Assembly: GCA_947311845.1 (NCBI GenBank)
Contig: CAMZMU010000049.1
Location: 4,416,421-4,480,420, forward strand
DNA from: Poa pratensis
Lineage: Eukaryota > Streptophyta > Magnoliopsida > Poales > Poaceae
Direction of reading: 5' to 3'
DNA: 64,000 nucleotides
The position numbers and the translations under genes were made by a program. The notes under the pieces were generated by a model. The model did not search any database. It worked only from the letters and a program-made list of their open reading frames with translations, and had not been told where the DNA came from. This document shows, piece after piece, positions 32,501 to 43,504 of the stretch; positions within the stretch are counted from its first letter, which is position 1; each line of letters opens with the position of its first letter.

Positions 32501-34362
32501 TGATGCATGTAAAATGCATACATGAACTTTGCATTATTTCTACTTATATTCCAGTCATATTTGCATCATATAAGGGTTATATCGCTGTTTTATAATGATT
32601 TTGGGAATATTTGACATGTTTCCTATTTTTATGGAATTAACCCTGCGCAGGCAGAAAACCCTATTTCTTTTATGTTTCAGGGACCCAAACGACGTCCAAA
32701 TCACTTGCAAATTTATGGGCGTCAATATTTGGAAGGAAGAAGACTTGTGGGCGAAGGAAGCGAACAAACGGAGCCACGAGGGCCAAAAGGAGTGGGCCCA
32801 CGCGGCCCATGTACCTGGCCGCGTGGGACCCCCCATCTTGGGCCTCGGAGCTCCGCTGCCGTCGATCTTTCCTCCACCGACTCCGTTTTGACCTAAAAAC
32901 GCGTATAAAAATTATCCCCCGACGTTCTCTGGAAGGAGCGCCGCAGAAACACAGAAACACCGAAACAGAGACCTGGAGCTGCAGATTGGAGGGGGAAAAC
33001 TCCGGCGGGGCGCTGCCGGCGTGGTCTGCATCTTCTCCAACGACTTCTCCACCGTCTCCATGATGAAGAGGGAGTAGTCCACCTCTGGACTATGGGTTTG
33101 TGGAAGTAACTTATGTATCTCTCTCTCTCGAGCTTCACTAATTAGTACCGTATGAGCTGCTGAACATGATTACGGTAATCTATGTAATATCTTTGTGGTG
33201 GATCTTTTTATGAGTTAATATATGTTTGAGATTGCAATGGTTTTGTTTCAGTTATGAAAGTAGATGCATATTATGTACCCCGTTCTTATTTACTTGTCAT
33301 GATCAAACTTGTTTATGAGAGCGCGTGAGGGGGAACGTGTGCATTAGTTGGAGTAACGGGGGGTGGCTAGTGCGGTGAACGTGAGAGAAAGTTCCGCGAT
33401 CCACTTGGGTGTTTTACCTTACTTTGTTACCTCACTAGGGATAAAAAGAAATACCATGCTACCGGAGATGTGGGTGTGACCATTGCCACTACTCCATGAC
33501 TAGATCTAGCATGTTCTTATTTTAACTTCATGTCATGATACTTATTGCTATACTCTGAGTTATCTTAATTATCGAGGTGTTATGATTTAGTTCGCATCTT
33601 GGTGGAGTATAAGAGAGACTAATAACCAAAAGGTCTCTATGTTAGGACGTGATGCCCATATAATTATAACTTGTCATTAAACTGTTGTGTTGCAATTTCA
33701 TATGTCAACTCTAGTGTTCCATTGTCTACAACTTTATTAAAGAGAGAGCGCATTTGTGAAACCATGAACCCCAGTCCATTTTTAATCATAAGAAACACCT
33801 TTCCAACCACTTTTACCACTTTTCCATTTTCTGCCATTCTTAAATCCGAAAATACAAAAACACTTTTACATCTTGCATTCATCATAAAAAACCCAAAAAT
33901 ATCATTTATCATTGCTACCACCATCCTTGCATATTTATTTACCACCATTGCATATTTATTTCTTGTTTGCATTGCATATTATCTTGATATCATTCTAACA
34001 CCTTGTGCTTGACAACCACTAGGTGAGGTTGAGAACCAAAACATTTACTTTGTTTTGTAGGTAACCAAAAGAAGGATAGGAAAATAAATCTACACTACTG
34101 ATTCCCCGAGAGTTCGATATTAAACCCTCGAGTCACCCTCGTGGGGAAAACACGTCTTTCACTTACTACACACTCTGCACTTGGAGTCTCAACCTAACCC
34201 ATTTACTTTTCACGCAGGTACCACGCGAAGGGGCTAGCAACGTTTTCTGGCGCCATTGTGGGGTAACTACGTGAAGGGCCATCAAGACTGTTTTCTGGCG
34301 CCGTTGCCGGGGAGATAGAAGCAACACCGCAATATATTCCCTCGTCAACTTAGCGCTCAGCA
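32501..34362 (+). mobile_element. E3: E2-family LTR insertion carrying primer-site copies at its end, TSD GCATG
   Basis: The segment starts TGATGCATG, ends GCTCAGCA and is flanked by GCATG (32496-32500, 34363-34367). E2 63830 gives the uninterrupted site in reverse complement, confirming the insertion point. It matches the E2 5' LTR (58948 onward) almost throughout, with a TATA box at 32904-32911. Unlike a normal solo LTR, it contains two primer-site motifs near its end: a changed one at about 34248 and tggcgccgttgccgggga at 34296-34313. Either the LTR of this family extends past these motifs or the insertion was an unusual intermediate. Confidence 0.85.
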
Positions 34363-34367
34363 GCATG

Positions 34368-35887
34368 TAAGTAAATTTCCACCATGAATGATGCATGGCT
34401 TAGATTAGCGGCCCAGGCGTCTCTCTAACCATTTATACAAACTCATTTAAACCTACTTCATTTCCACATTTATTTCACCCGTGGTATGCATCCATAAACA
34501 AAAGTACATGATATCAACTAAATGGAATGAAGTGCATGTTGAAAGCTTGCCATGTGATAGCACATATGAGATAACTCTCAACCAAAGACATTTGTCAAGC
34601 CCACAACATCATAATTTTAATCACAATGGGTCATGTTTTATCTATGCAATGAAAGTAAAGTGTGCATCAAGTTCGAGAGAGCTCTATAACCAACTTTTCC
34701 CATAACAATCAACAACATAAGCATTTTCATTCAGAGGTATAGATAACACAAATATCATGATAAACATACTCGGAATAGCATAAAGCTAATAGGTAGATAT
34801 GGTGGACTCACTGGAAAAACTTTGGTTGAAGGTGTTGGAAACAAGTTTTTGCTTGTTGGAATTTTTGGGCTAGCAAGAGGGAGAAAGTTGACCATCTAAA
34901 TGCATGCATGAGTGTCCATAGAACTAACTAATCCATGTTAAACACGGTAAAATAACATTCAGCACCAAAACATGAATAAAAGATAGCTCTTTATAAAATA
35001 CTTGCAAATTATTACTCATTAACAAGCTCATGAATCATGCAACTATATGTATCTTTTAAAATCAACTCCAACATCCCTTTTCCCAATCTAATAATAGAAT
35101 CCAACATAATTCAACCCAAATTTCCAATAGCTCTCTCATATATAAATGATGGTGTGGTGGTCTCACAAAATAAAAATCAAACCAAGACAAACAAAAAGAC
35201 GCTCCAAGTTTCTGCGATAAATTGTTTCGATCGAAAAACAGAAGTTAGACATGTGCAAACCGAGAGTGTGTAGGTCCAGTGGGGTTGTCTTCACATCCCC
35301 AAGCTTATGGTCTTCACCGTCCTTGGATAGCTCTTGGTGCATCTCCTCTAATCCCTGTGAAAAAACTTCAAAACACCGTTTCTCCCATTTCTTTTCTGTG
35401 GGGTGCATTAGTAGTGATAAACAAATAGATTTCTTGCTGCATATAATCCTTGAAAAAAAATTCATATTAATGTCCAGAAAGTGTATAATGTTGTATGCCT
35501 ACTCATAAACTCAATTGGATCAAAAAGGTTCAAGTTAAAAGTTCAAAGCATGCATCAAACAAAATGGGACAGAATCTGTCCCGAAAAACAGCAGCAGCAA
35601 AACGTATTTTTCTACCCTACTTAACTTTGTCGAAAAATTCCGAAAAATTCATGCATACAGAGGATGAAAGTTGCAATTACAGTTCAAATATGAGCTCATT
35701 CGGAGTTACAGAATAAGAATTATAAATCATACCGTGCACAGATTCGTGCAGGAATAAAATCTCCGAACGCTATAAGCAACTTTTTCACACCAAAATGAGT
35801 AAAACTTGGCACTTTATTAAAAATTCTAGAAACTAAACTAAAAACTAAGTCTCTTGTTACAGCAAGAGGACACAAATAAAAACAACC
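34368..35887 (-). other. E1 3' noncoding module shared with E2
   Basis: This is the reverse-complement counterpart of E2 62300-63830, recognisable throughout by eye (for example acagattctgtcccattttg and ctcttgctagcccaaaaatt blocks). No coding frame is shared between the two, so the conservation is at the DNA level or due to recent common ancestry. Confidence 0.7.
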
Positions 35888-35921
35888 GGGTTGCCTCCTG
35901 TAAAGCGCTTTCTTTATAGCC
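35888..35921 (-). other. Conserved post-ORF motif in E1
   Basis: On the minus strand, ggctataaagaaagcgcttt is followed by acaggaggcaaccc. It is nearly identical to E2 62266-62299 and related to E4 40322-40353. Confidence 0.75.
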
Positions 35922-36517
35922 ATGTAGCTAGCCTTACTTACTTGTTATCAAGATGGTTGGAGTGAGGTGGCTTGGCATCCCCATGCTTGAATTCTTGTAC
36001 TTATTTGATATATGTTGGGTGAGTCTAGGGGTAACATCCCCAAGCTTGAGTGGTTGTCCCTCTTGATCTTTGTTCATCACCCTCAACTCTTCCACTTGAA
36101 AAATTCTCTTTACACAAAACTCAACATAAAACTTGATTAGAGGGGTTAGTGTCTCCATAAATTAAATCCTCATAGATACAGCAAAGACATATCATGAGTT
36201 GATTCTAAACATTAGCTACTGTTACTATGGTTGTGCATTGCTCTTTGATCAATAGAACTACACAAAACACAAGTAATGAGAGTAATGCAAAATAAAGACA
36301 GAATCTGTCAAAAACTGGACAGCCCGTAAAGAGTGAATTTTCAGAGGCACTTACGTTGCTCAAATCAGAAAATTTTGAACTAATGAAATGTGTATTAATA
36401 ACTGAAGATTGCTGTCGTAAAATTTCAGGTCAAAATTCCTTTTCTGTGATTTTTAACATTTTTCGCAGTGAAGCTTAGGAATCTGTTTTCTGGACAGTCA
36501 TGATAGTTTAATGATGC

Positions 36518-37270
36518 TCACATAGAAATAAGAATTGAAATGCAAAAGAGAGCATCAAGAGAAAAATATGAAACACATTTAAGTCTAACCCACTTCCTAT
36601 GCATTGGGATCTTGTAAGAAAATAAATCAATAAAGCACAAAGTGACTAGCATAGGAAGGCAAAGCAAGTTCAACTTCAAAATTTTCAACAAAAAGAGAGG
36701 AGACTTAATATTATTGTGGTATATGAAGTCATGTCTCCCTCTCTCATAAAAACTTTCAGTAGCATCATTGATAAAATCCACAATATAACCATCACATGAA
36801 ATATTCTTACCATGATCCATATGCATAAAAGTATCAATACTCTCCACATAAGTAAAAACAGTTTCATTAGTAATAGTGGGAGTAAAACTATCACATCCAT
36901 CATTGTAATCATCATAAATAGGAGGCATATCATAATCAACATAAACCATATCGTCAATAGTAGGTGGACTGAAAACATCACAATGATTATATCATCATAA
37001 ATTGGAGGCAAAGTATCATCAAAGAAATTTTTCTCCTCAAAACTTGGGGGACTAAAAATACCATATTCATCAAAACCAGCTTCCCCAAGCTTAGACTTTT
37101 CCATAGCATTAGCAATAATGGTGTTCAAAAAATTCATGCTAATAACATTGCTATCACTATTATGCAAACACATTTCCATAGTTTTTTTAATTTTCTCTTC
37201 AAAAGCATCATGTCCTAATTCAATATAAAGTTCATAAGATCTCTAATTTTTTTGCTGTTTTCCATTAAGC
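36518..37270 (-). pseudogene. E1 ORF remnant with hydrophobic tail ending HRKWVRLKCV
   Basis: Frames on the minus strand give YELYIELGHDAFEEKIKK (shifted at a poly(A) run), then MCLHNSDSNVISMNFLNTI and GIFSPPSFEEKNFFDD. After another frame change they give TFMHMDHGKNISCDGYIVD and a tail LKILKLNLLCLPMLVTLCF-IDLFSYKIPMHRKWVRLKC. The last part resembles the decayed tail after the E4 ORF. No known domain was identified. The hydrophobic segment followed by basic residues could be membrane-associated; that is inference. Confidence 0.6.
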
Positions 37271-37408
37271 CTAACTAGTGAAATAAAAACAAGAAACAAA
37301 AAGATATAACTGCAGAATCTAAAGGAAATACCTTCAAGCACTCACGCGTCAGCAACAGTGCTAGAAAATAGCTAAGTAGCTGGAGGATGTGAGTATCTTT
37401 TACCTTAC

Positions 37409-37426
37409 CTCCCGGCAACGGCGCTA
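37409..37426 (-). promoter_or_regulatory. E1 primer binding site, degenerate
   Basis: The minus strand reads TAGCGCCGTTGCCGGGAG, two changes from the Athila consensus, 10 bases from the LTR. A second decayed copy (gtcagcaacagtgctagaaaa on the plus strand) lies at about 37348-37368. Confidence 0.75.
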
Positions 37427-37436
37427 GAAAATAGCT

Positions 37437-38983
37437 TGATGTCTACGCACGCTTCTATTCTTGTAGACAGTGTTGGGCCTCCAAGTGCAGAGGTTTGTAG
37501 AACAGCAGCAAATTTCTCTTAAGTGAATAACCCAAGGTATATCGAACTCAGGGAGGTAGAGGTCAAAGATATCCCTCTCAAGCAACTCTGCAATTAAGAT
37601 ACAAGAAGTCTCTTGTGTCCCCAACACACCTAATACACTTGTCAGATGTATAGGTGCACTAGTTCGGCGAAGAGATAGTGAAATACAAGTAATATGGAAG
37701 ATTATAAGTGATAATTGCAATCTGAAATAAAGATGGCAGCAAGCAAATATAAGACAAAATGAGAGCAAACGGTGTTTCAATGCTTGGAAATAAGGCCTAG
37801 GGATCATACTTTCACTAGCGGACACTCTCAACAATAATAATATAATTAAATACATAGATATTTCCTCTTCACTATGCTACTTTGAGCTATTCCCTTGTTG
37901 GATAACGAACACCAATCCACTGCGTAGGGCTATAAAAGCACACCTTAATGTTGCATTCCACATCTAGGGAACCCCAATATCACTAAGAGCGCCCCAAAAT
38001 AGTACTAGACAAACACCACAATTTCATAGAGACATCCAACACAAATAATAACTCATGATAAGTATTCATGTAATCTTTAGCCTAAGAGTCACACACGGTA
38101 CGCACACTGTCAACTTCGCACCATGGGACAAAGGTGACTCCGGAGTTTACATTAATAAAACCACTCAAGTAGCATAATTCATAAGATAACGAAGAGTAAC
38201 ATCCATGGATCCAACTAGATTACAAAGCTCATGATCACATAAAGATCACACCATGGGAGAGAGAGATGAACCACATAGCTACCGGTAGAGCCCTCAGCCT
38301 CGGTGAAAACTACTCACACATGGTCATGGTAAGCACACTTGATGGAGAGGTTGATGAAGAGGTGCAGCCCGGAGTGGAGGCGGCGGCCCACAGCAGCCAC
38401 GGCGCGGTGGCGGCCCTTGGCCCCCCTTCTTCTTCCTTGGTGATGGTGCAGCAATGGAGGAGCTCCTCCCCCTCCTTGGCGGCTGCCAAGAGAAGGAAAA
38501 TTCGTGTCTTTTGGTGGCTTTTTGGTGGCTCTTCACGACCTAGGGTTTCCTTCTTTATATGGACTCTCGGATTTCCGTCACCCCTTTTAGGGTTCCACCA
38601 AAATGGGCCTACAGGCCGCGTCCGAACTCCGATTGGGCTGATCTCGGGCTTAAAATCTTCGTATGGAAAATTGTGACAACTTTCTCTTTAATTTGATTTC
38701 CATTGGACGCCATCTTCAAGGGTCAAACTGACAATCTCCGTAAAAAGTTCTCAGACAGATTTCAAGAAATTCCCAATTTGACTCCAACAAGGTTTCCTTT
38801 GCCCAATTTTGATAATTCCTACACATTAAAGTGTAAAACAAGAACATTGTGCACTTTGCCAACTATTAGTAGGTTAGTCCAATAAATATCATAATATGAT
38901 ATAAAGTGCATATAAAACATGTGGCAATTGATATAAAACAAGCATGGAACATCAGAAATTATAGATACGTTTGAGACGTATCA
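37437..38983 (-). repeat. E1 5' LTR
   Basis: It is 1547 bases long, the partner of 30104-31683. The TATA box candidate tataaag is at 38559-38553. Confidence 0.92.
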
Positions 38984-38988
38984 CACAG

Positions 38989-40321
38989 CAAGACTTATAT
39001 GAAAACATATTGCAAGCATTATAAGACTCTACACTGTCTTCCTTGTTAACCAAACCCTTTTACTAGAAAATATCTAGATCTTAGAGATACCAATCATGCA
39101 AACCAAATTTCAACGAGCTTTACGGTAGTTCTTCATTAATAAGTTTTAACTACATGATACAAAAGCTTAAACATGAACTACTTGATAAATCAAAACAATT
39201 GACAAGTATCAAATTATCCAATACAATGATCTACAAGAATATGTAAGCTTTTTCCATTATACCATCTACCACATGCAACATTTTCTGTTCCAACCAAACA
39301 CCAATCAATTTATTTCAACATAAACTCTCCAAACAATTATAAGTGAAGCAAGAGAGTACTTTCTTTAAAAGAATTAACAGCTCTGAATAAGAGATGCATG
39401 CAAAACAGGAGCTAAAAGCATAGAAATAGCTAGATAAGAATACTCAACATGTATAAGTGAAGAATATGAGTATTCATATGAAAAAGCGGAGCGTGTCTCT
39501 CTCCCAATCAAGAATGCTAGGGTCCAATCAAGTTGACCATAAGAAAAATAAATTACTGAAAATAAAAACACACAGACGCTCCAAGTAAAGCACATATGAT
39601 GTGAAAGAATTAAAATATAGTTTCACTAGAGATGACCTGATAAATTGTTGATGAAGAAGGGGATGCCTTGGGCATCCCCAAGCTTAGACGCTTGAGTCTT
39701 CTTGAAATATGCTGGGGTGATCCGTGGGAGCATCCTCAAGCTTAAGCTCTTCACTCTTCTTGATCACATTATATCATCCTTCTCTCTTGACCCTTGAAAA
39801 CTTCCGCCACACCAAACTCAAAATAATTCTCATTAGAGGGTTAGTGCACAATCAAAAACTCACATGTTCTATAAGGACACAAACATGACCATTACTTTTA
39901 ACATTAACTACTGCCACTGATGTTATGTGAAGCTCTTCACCCTAAAAAATAATTCCACTCAACACTAGTAAAAGAGAGAATGCGAAAAATAAAAGACATA
40001 ATCTGTCTAAACAGAACAGTCCGCAAAGACGAATTTTTTCGAGACACTTACGTTGCTCAAATCGAAACACTTTAAACTAACGAAAGATGCGTACATATCT
40101 GAGGATTACGCACAAACATTTGCAGATTTAAATATTTTTTTTGTGATTTTACAGAATTAAAACGGTGAATAGCAGAAATATGTTCCTGCGTAGAAATCCA
40201 AATCTAGCATCATCTTCCTATTAGAGGCAATACTTGGCACAACAATGCGATAAAATAAAGATACAAAGGAATTGTTACAGAAGTAAACAACTCCTTGACT
40301 AAAAACTAAAAATAAGATAAT
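38989..40321 (-). other. E4 3' noncoding region, proximal part
   Basis: Noncoding internal sequence between the shared motif and the E1 insertion. It contains further copies of the polypurine-tract word (catccccaagctt at about 39675, catcctcaagctt at about 39731). The stretch around 39640-40080 resembles E1 35945-36390. Confidence 0.6.
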
Positions 40322-40353
40322 GGGTTGTCTCCCAAAAGCGCTTTCTTTAATGC
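40322..40353 (-). other. Conserved post-ORF motif in E4 (AAAGAAAGCGCTT ... GGGAGACAACCC)
   Basis: On the minus strand, ttaaagaaagcgcttttggg is followed by agacaaccc. The equivalent occurs in E1 (35888-35921) and E2 (62266-62299), each time soon after a coding region. AAGCGCTT is palindromic. Confidence 0.75.
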
Positions 40354-40414
40354 CTTTTAGCTAGGCTATAAGAATAAGAGTTGAAAAACAAAAGAGAGCA
40401 TCAACAGGCAAATA

Positions 40415-40680
40415 TCAAACACATTTAAGTCTAACCCACTTTCTATGCAAAGGGATCTTGTAACAAAATAAATTATTGAAGCATAAAGCAACTAGCATAG
40501 AAAGATGAAACAAGTACAACTTCAAAACTTTCAACATAAAGAGAATTGTTTTAGTGACTTGAAAACTTTTACAACCATATTTTCCTCTCATAATAACTTT
40601 CAGTAGCATCATGAACAAACTCAACAATATAACTATCATATAAAGCATGCTTTCATGATCCACAAACACATAATTTTTAT
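40415..40680 (-). pseudogene. E4 decayed 3' part of the ORF with hydrophobic tail
   Basis: Downstream of the E4 ORF stop, broken frames encode LKVLKLYLFHLSMLVALCF followed by NNLFCYKIPLHRKWVRLKCV. This is a membrane-segment-like stretch with a basic end. The same tail is present in E1 at about 36566-36700, so it once belonged to a longer protein. Confidence 0.6.
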
Positions 40681-40684
40681 TAAG

Positions 40685-41542
40685 CTAAAAAACAGTGGGG
40701 TTATCAAACCCACTTTTGACAATAATAGTATAGTAAATATCATTAGACAATATAGGACCATCATCAAGACCATTATCATATAAGACATTAGGGAGCACAT
40801 TTTTACTTTCTGCAATTTCCTTTTCTACTTGAGTCAAGGAGTTTGTTACTTCAAATTTATCAAAAGGAGATATTTCAATAGAATCATGACATTCAACAAT
40901 ATAACATTCTTCCTCCTTAGGTAGGCATGGAGGGTAATCATATAATGTAAGAGTTAAATAGTTACTATCTTTAGAAGGTAGATCCTCCTTTTGATCATCA
41001 CTCTCTTCCTCTTTTTCATCAAATGAGCTTTCAGTTTCAACAGTTTCTTCTCCCACAGGTTCCTGAAAGGTAGCAAATTGTTCTAGAGAATAAGTTTTCT
41101 CAAGAAATTCAGTGATATAAGGATTATCATTGTAATATTCAAGGCAATAACCAAGTATAGCAAAATTTTCAGATTTATAAGGAGAATCATCATCGTGAAT
41201 ATAACTAGCAATTTCATAGGCACCCTTAAAAACAAAAAATTCTTCAGTTCGTTCAAGATTACCAAAGTCATAGTTTCCTTTAGCATAAGCAGCCAAGGTT
41301 TCATTATCATTATAATCACATTGGAAAGGGAGGTGCTTATGCCTTCTACAACAAAAAGATTCATTAAAGCAGTAGGATTTATCATAAGTAGAGCACAAGT
41401 TTCTAGCAAAACAATTAAATTTATATATTTGTACCCATAAGTGTTTCCCTTTTTGAGACAAGCAGTATTCCCTATAATAATTATGTTGTTCCTCCGTGAA
41501 CCCACTTAGCCAATAAGATTTTGCTTCAAAGAGAGAACCCAT
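40685..41542 (-). CDS. E4 ORF: uncharacterised acidic protein of a non-autonomous Athila element
   Basis: This is one open frame of 285 residues starting MGSLFEAKSYWLSGFTEEQ at 41542, about 210 bases after the LTR, where gag normally starts. The N-terminal third is aromatic and Cys-rich (NYYREYC, NLCSTYDKSYC, FCCRRHKHLPFQC). The middle and C-terminal parts are strongly acidic (EEESDDQKED, PKEEECYIVE). A former extension after the stop (40415-40680, minus) reads, after breaks, into a hydrophobic tail ending CYKIPLHRKWVRLKCV, also seen in E1. I see no CCHC knuckle, protease or other known retroviral domain. The position suggests a Gag-replacing or accessory protein, but function is unknown. The long intact frame beside decayed flanking sequence is notable. 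Confidence 0.6.
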   Translation of the reverse strand: MGSLFEAKSYWLSGFTEEQHNYYREYCLSQKGKHLWVQIYKFNCFARNLCSTYDKSYCFNESFCCRRHKHLPFQCDYNDNETLAAYAKGNYDFGNLERTEEFFVFKGAYEIASYIHDDDSPYKSENFAILGYCLEYYNDNPYITEFLEKTYSLEQFATFQEPVGEETVETESSFDEKEEESDDQKEDLPSKDSNYLTLTLYDYPPCLPKEEECYIVECHDSIEISPFDKFEVTNSLTQVEKEIAESKNVLPNVLYDNGLDDGPILSNDIYYTIIVKSGFDNPTVF

Positions 41543-41723
41543 TGAGAGCAAATAAATAACTAGACATAATAACAAACCAAAATAAACTAAATGCAAGAAA
41601 CTTATTTTGTGTGTGTTTTTGATAAATAAAAGCAAACAAGACAAGATAAAAATAAACTAAGCAAGAAAATAACAAAGTAAAGAGATCGGAAGTGTGAAAC
41701 TCCCCTTGCAGAAATCCTCTTGC

Positions 41724-41741
41724 TCCCCGGCAACGGCGCCA
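41724..41741 (-). promoter_or_regulatory. E4 primer binding site (tRNA-Asp type)
   Basis: The minus strand reads TGGCGCCGTTGCCGGGGA, the perfect Athila-type site, 11 bases from the LTR end. Confidence 0.9.
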
Positions 41742-41752
41742 GAAAAAGAGCT

Positions 41753-43359
41753 TGATTGCGTGGATCACACGTTCGCTGGGAGACCCCAAGAGGAAGGTAT
41801 GAAGCAGTGTAGCAGCAGTTTCCCTCAGTATGAAACCAAGGTTTAATCGAACCAGTAGGAGCAAGAAATCACTTCTGAAGGTTGTTGGTGGCGGAATATG
41901 GCACGGCGCAACACCAGGGAATCCGGCGCCGACGTGGAATCTACACACAACACAATCAAACTACTTTGCGCCAACGAAACAGTGAGGTTGTCAATCTCAC
42001 CGGCTTGCTGAAAACAAAGATTAAACGTATGGTGTGGAAAACAGTAGTAAATTGCAGAGAATAAAAAGGAACAATGTTTGCAGTTGGTTGTATTATCAGT
42101 GTAAAAGAATGGACCGGGGTCCACAGTTCACTAGTGGTGTCTCTCCATAAAAGATAACTAACATGCTGGGTGAACAAATTACAGCTGGGCAATTGACAAA
42201 ATATTGAGCGCATGACAATGCATATATATGACATGATGATTACTATGATATTCATGTGGGCATTACGACAAAATACATAGACCGTTATCCAACAACGTCT
42301 ATGACTAATAATCCAGCGCCAGGTTGTCATCCGAGTTCCCCGTTGGTATTAAGTTGCAAGCAACGGATAATTGCATTAAGTAATGTGCGTAATGTAAACA
42401 AATGCATTAGACCTAACGGCGCATCCTTAAGCTAAGAATCGGTTATTTTATCCCTAGTTGCAACAGCACATCCACAATCTTAAAAGTTATTGTCACTCTC
42501 CCAGATTACCGGAGGCATGAACCCACTATCTAGCATAAATACTCACTCTTGGAGTTACAAGCATCTACTTGGCCAAAGCATATACTAGTAACGGAAAGCA
42601 TGCAAGATCATAAATAACATATAAGATAGATTGGTAATCAACTTGACATAGTATTCAATATTCATCGGATCCCAGCAAACACAACATGTAGCATTACAAT
42701 AAGATGATCTTGATCATGATAGACAGCTCACAAGATCTAAACATGATAGCATAAAGTGGAGAGACAACCATCTAGCTACTGCCATGGACCCGTAGTCCAA
42801 GGATGAACTACTCACGCATCACTCCAGAGGCAGGCATGGTGATGTAGAGCCCTCCTATGATGATTCCCCTCTCCAGCAGGGTGCCGGGAAGAGCTATGAA
42901 CCCTCCCGAGCTAGGGTTGACGGCGGCGATGTCTCTGGAACTTTTCGTGGATAATGGCTCGGGTATTTAGGGTTTTCACGTCGGGAAGAATAAATAGGCG
43001 AAAGGGCGGCGGCTGCAGAGTCACGTGGGCCCCACACCACCCCACGGCGCGGTAGGGGGGCCGCGCGGCCCCATGGTGTGGTTACCACGTGGCCCTCCTC
43101 CGTCTCTCCTCTGGACTCCGTGTTCGTGTTGGAAAAATAGGAAGTTCTATCCAAGTTTCGTCCAATTCCGAGAATATTTCAAGACTAGCTTTTCTGGATA
43201 CAAAATAGCTGAAAACAGGAACTGGCACTGTGGCATCTTGTTAATAGGTTAGTCCCAGAAAATGCATAAAAATGTTATGAAGTGTATATAAAACATGTAA
43301 CAATTGGTATAATATCAACACGGAACATCAGAAATTATAGATACGTTTGAGACGTATCA
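41753..43359 (-). repeat. E4 5' LTR
   Basis: This is the partner of 27323-28933, almost the same length (1607 against 1611 bases), lying next to the primer binding site. Confidence 0.92.
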
Positions 43360-43504
43360 GTGCACATAGGTGAGCCTAGTATATTTAGGTTGTTGGCTTG
43401 TTAATTTAAACACCTAGTTTATTCCGCAATTATCAAGCCTAAACCGGAAAGTTTTAATCGCCTATTCACCCTCACCCTCTAGGCGACATCCTTGTCCTTT
43501 CAAT

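Larger units (their letters stand above)
30104..38983 (-). mobile_element. E1: non-autonomous Athila-type element inside E4, TSD CACAG
   Basis: LTRs at 30104-31683 and 37437-38983 bound the element. The perfect duplication CACAG flanks it (30099-30103, 38984-38988). The minus-strand order is 5' LTR, degenerate primer site, broken ORF, long noncoding region, polypurine tract and 3' LTR. Without E3 the element is about 7.0 kb. The LTRs share their first ~40 bases with E4 but then differ. The internal region looks mosaic: the ORF and adjacent part resemble E4, while 31684-35940 matches E2 downstream of its protease. No pol was found. Confidence 0.93.
27323..43359 (-). mobile_element. E4: non-autonomous Athila-type Gypsy element in the E5 LTR, TSD GTGCA
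   Basis: Two LTRs (27323-28933 and 41753-43359) bound the element, with a perfect GTGCA duplication at 27318-27322 and 43360-43364. On the minus strand, the 5' LTR is followed by a perfect tRNA-Asp-type primer site and one long ORF. The 3' LTR is preceded by the polypurine tract aagcttggggatgct. E1 is inserted at 30104, so E4 itself is about 7.15 kb. No protease, RT or integrase frame was found, so it must use proteins of other elements. LTR ends resemble Triticeae Athila families such as Sabrina/WHAM; family naming is by recollection only. Confidence 0.93.
25196..43502 (+). repeat. E5 5' LTR, split by E4
   Basis: The LTR consists of 25196-27322 and 43365-43502 (the second GTGCA at 43360-43364 is the E4 target duplication). 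Removing E4 gives a continuous LTR of about 2265 bases with TG...CA ends. Its end block (ccctctaggcgacatccttg) also occurs, reverse-complemented, in the solo LTR at 6354. Confidence 0.85.

Noticed and set aside
32555..33138. Frames on both strands in E3 (and the matching 59023-59533 in E2)
   Set aside because: They are inside LTR sequence and are broken differently in the two copies.
40685..41644. Start of the E4 ORF at 41644
   Set aside because: The stretch before the ATG at 41542 is hydrophobic leader-like noncoding sequence; MGSLFEAKS at 41542 follows a normal-length leader and opens the charged protein.
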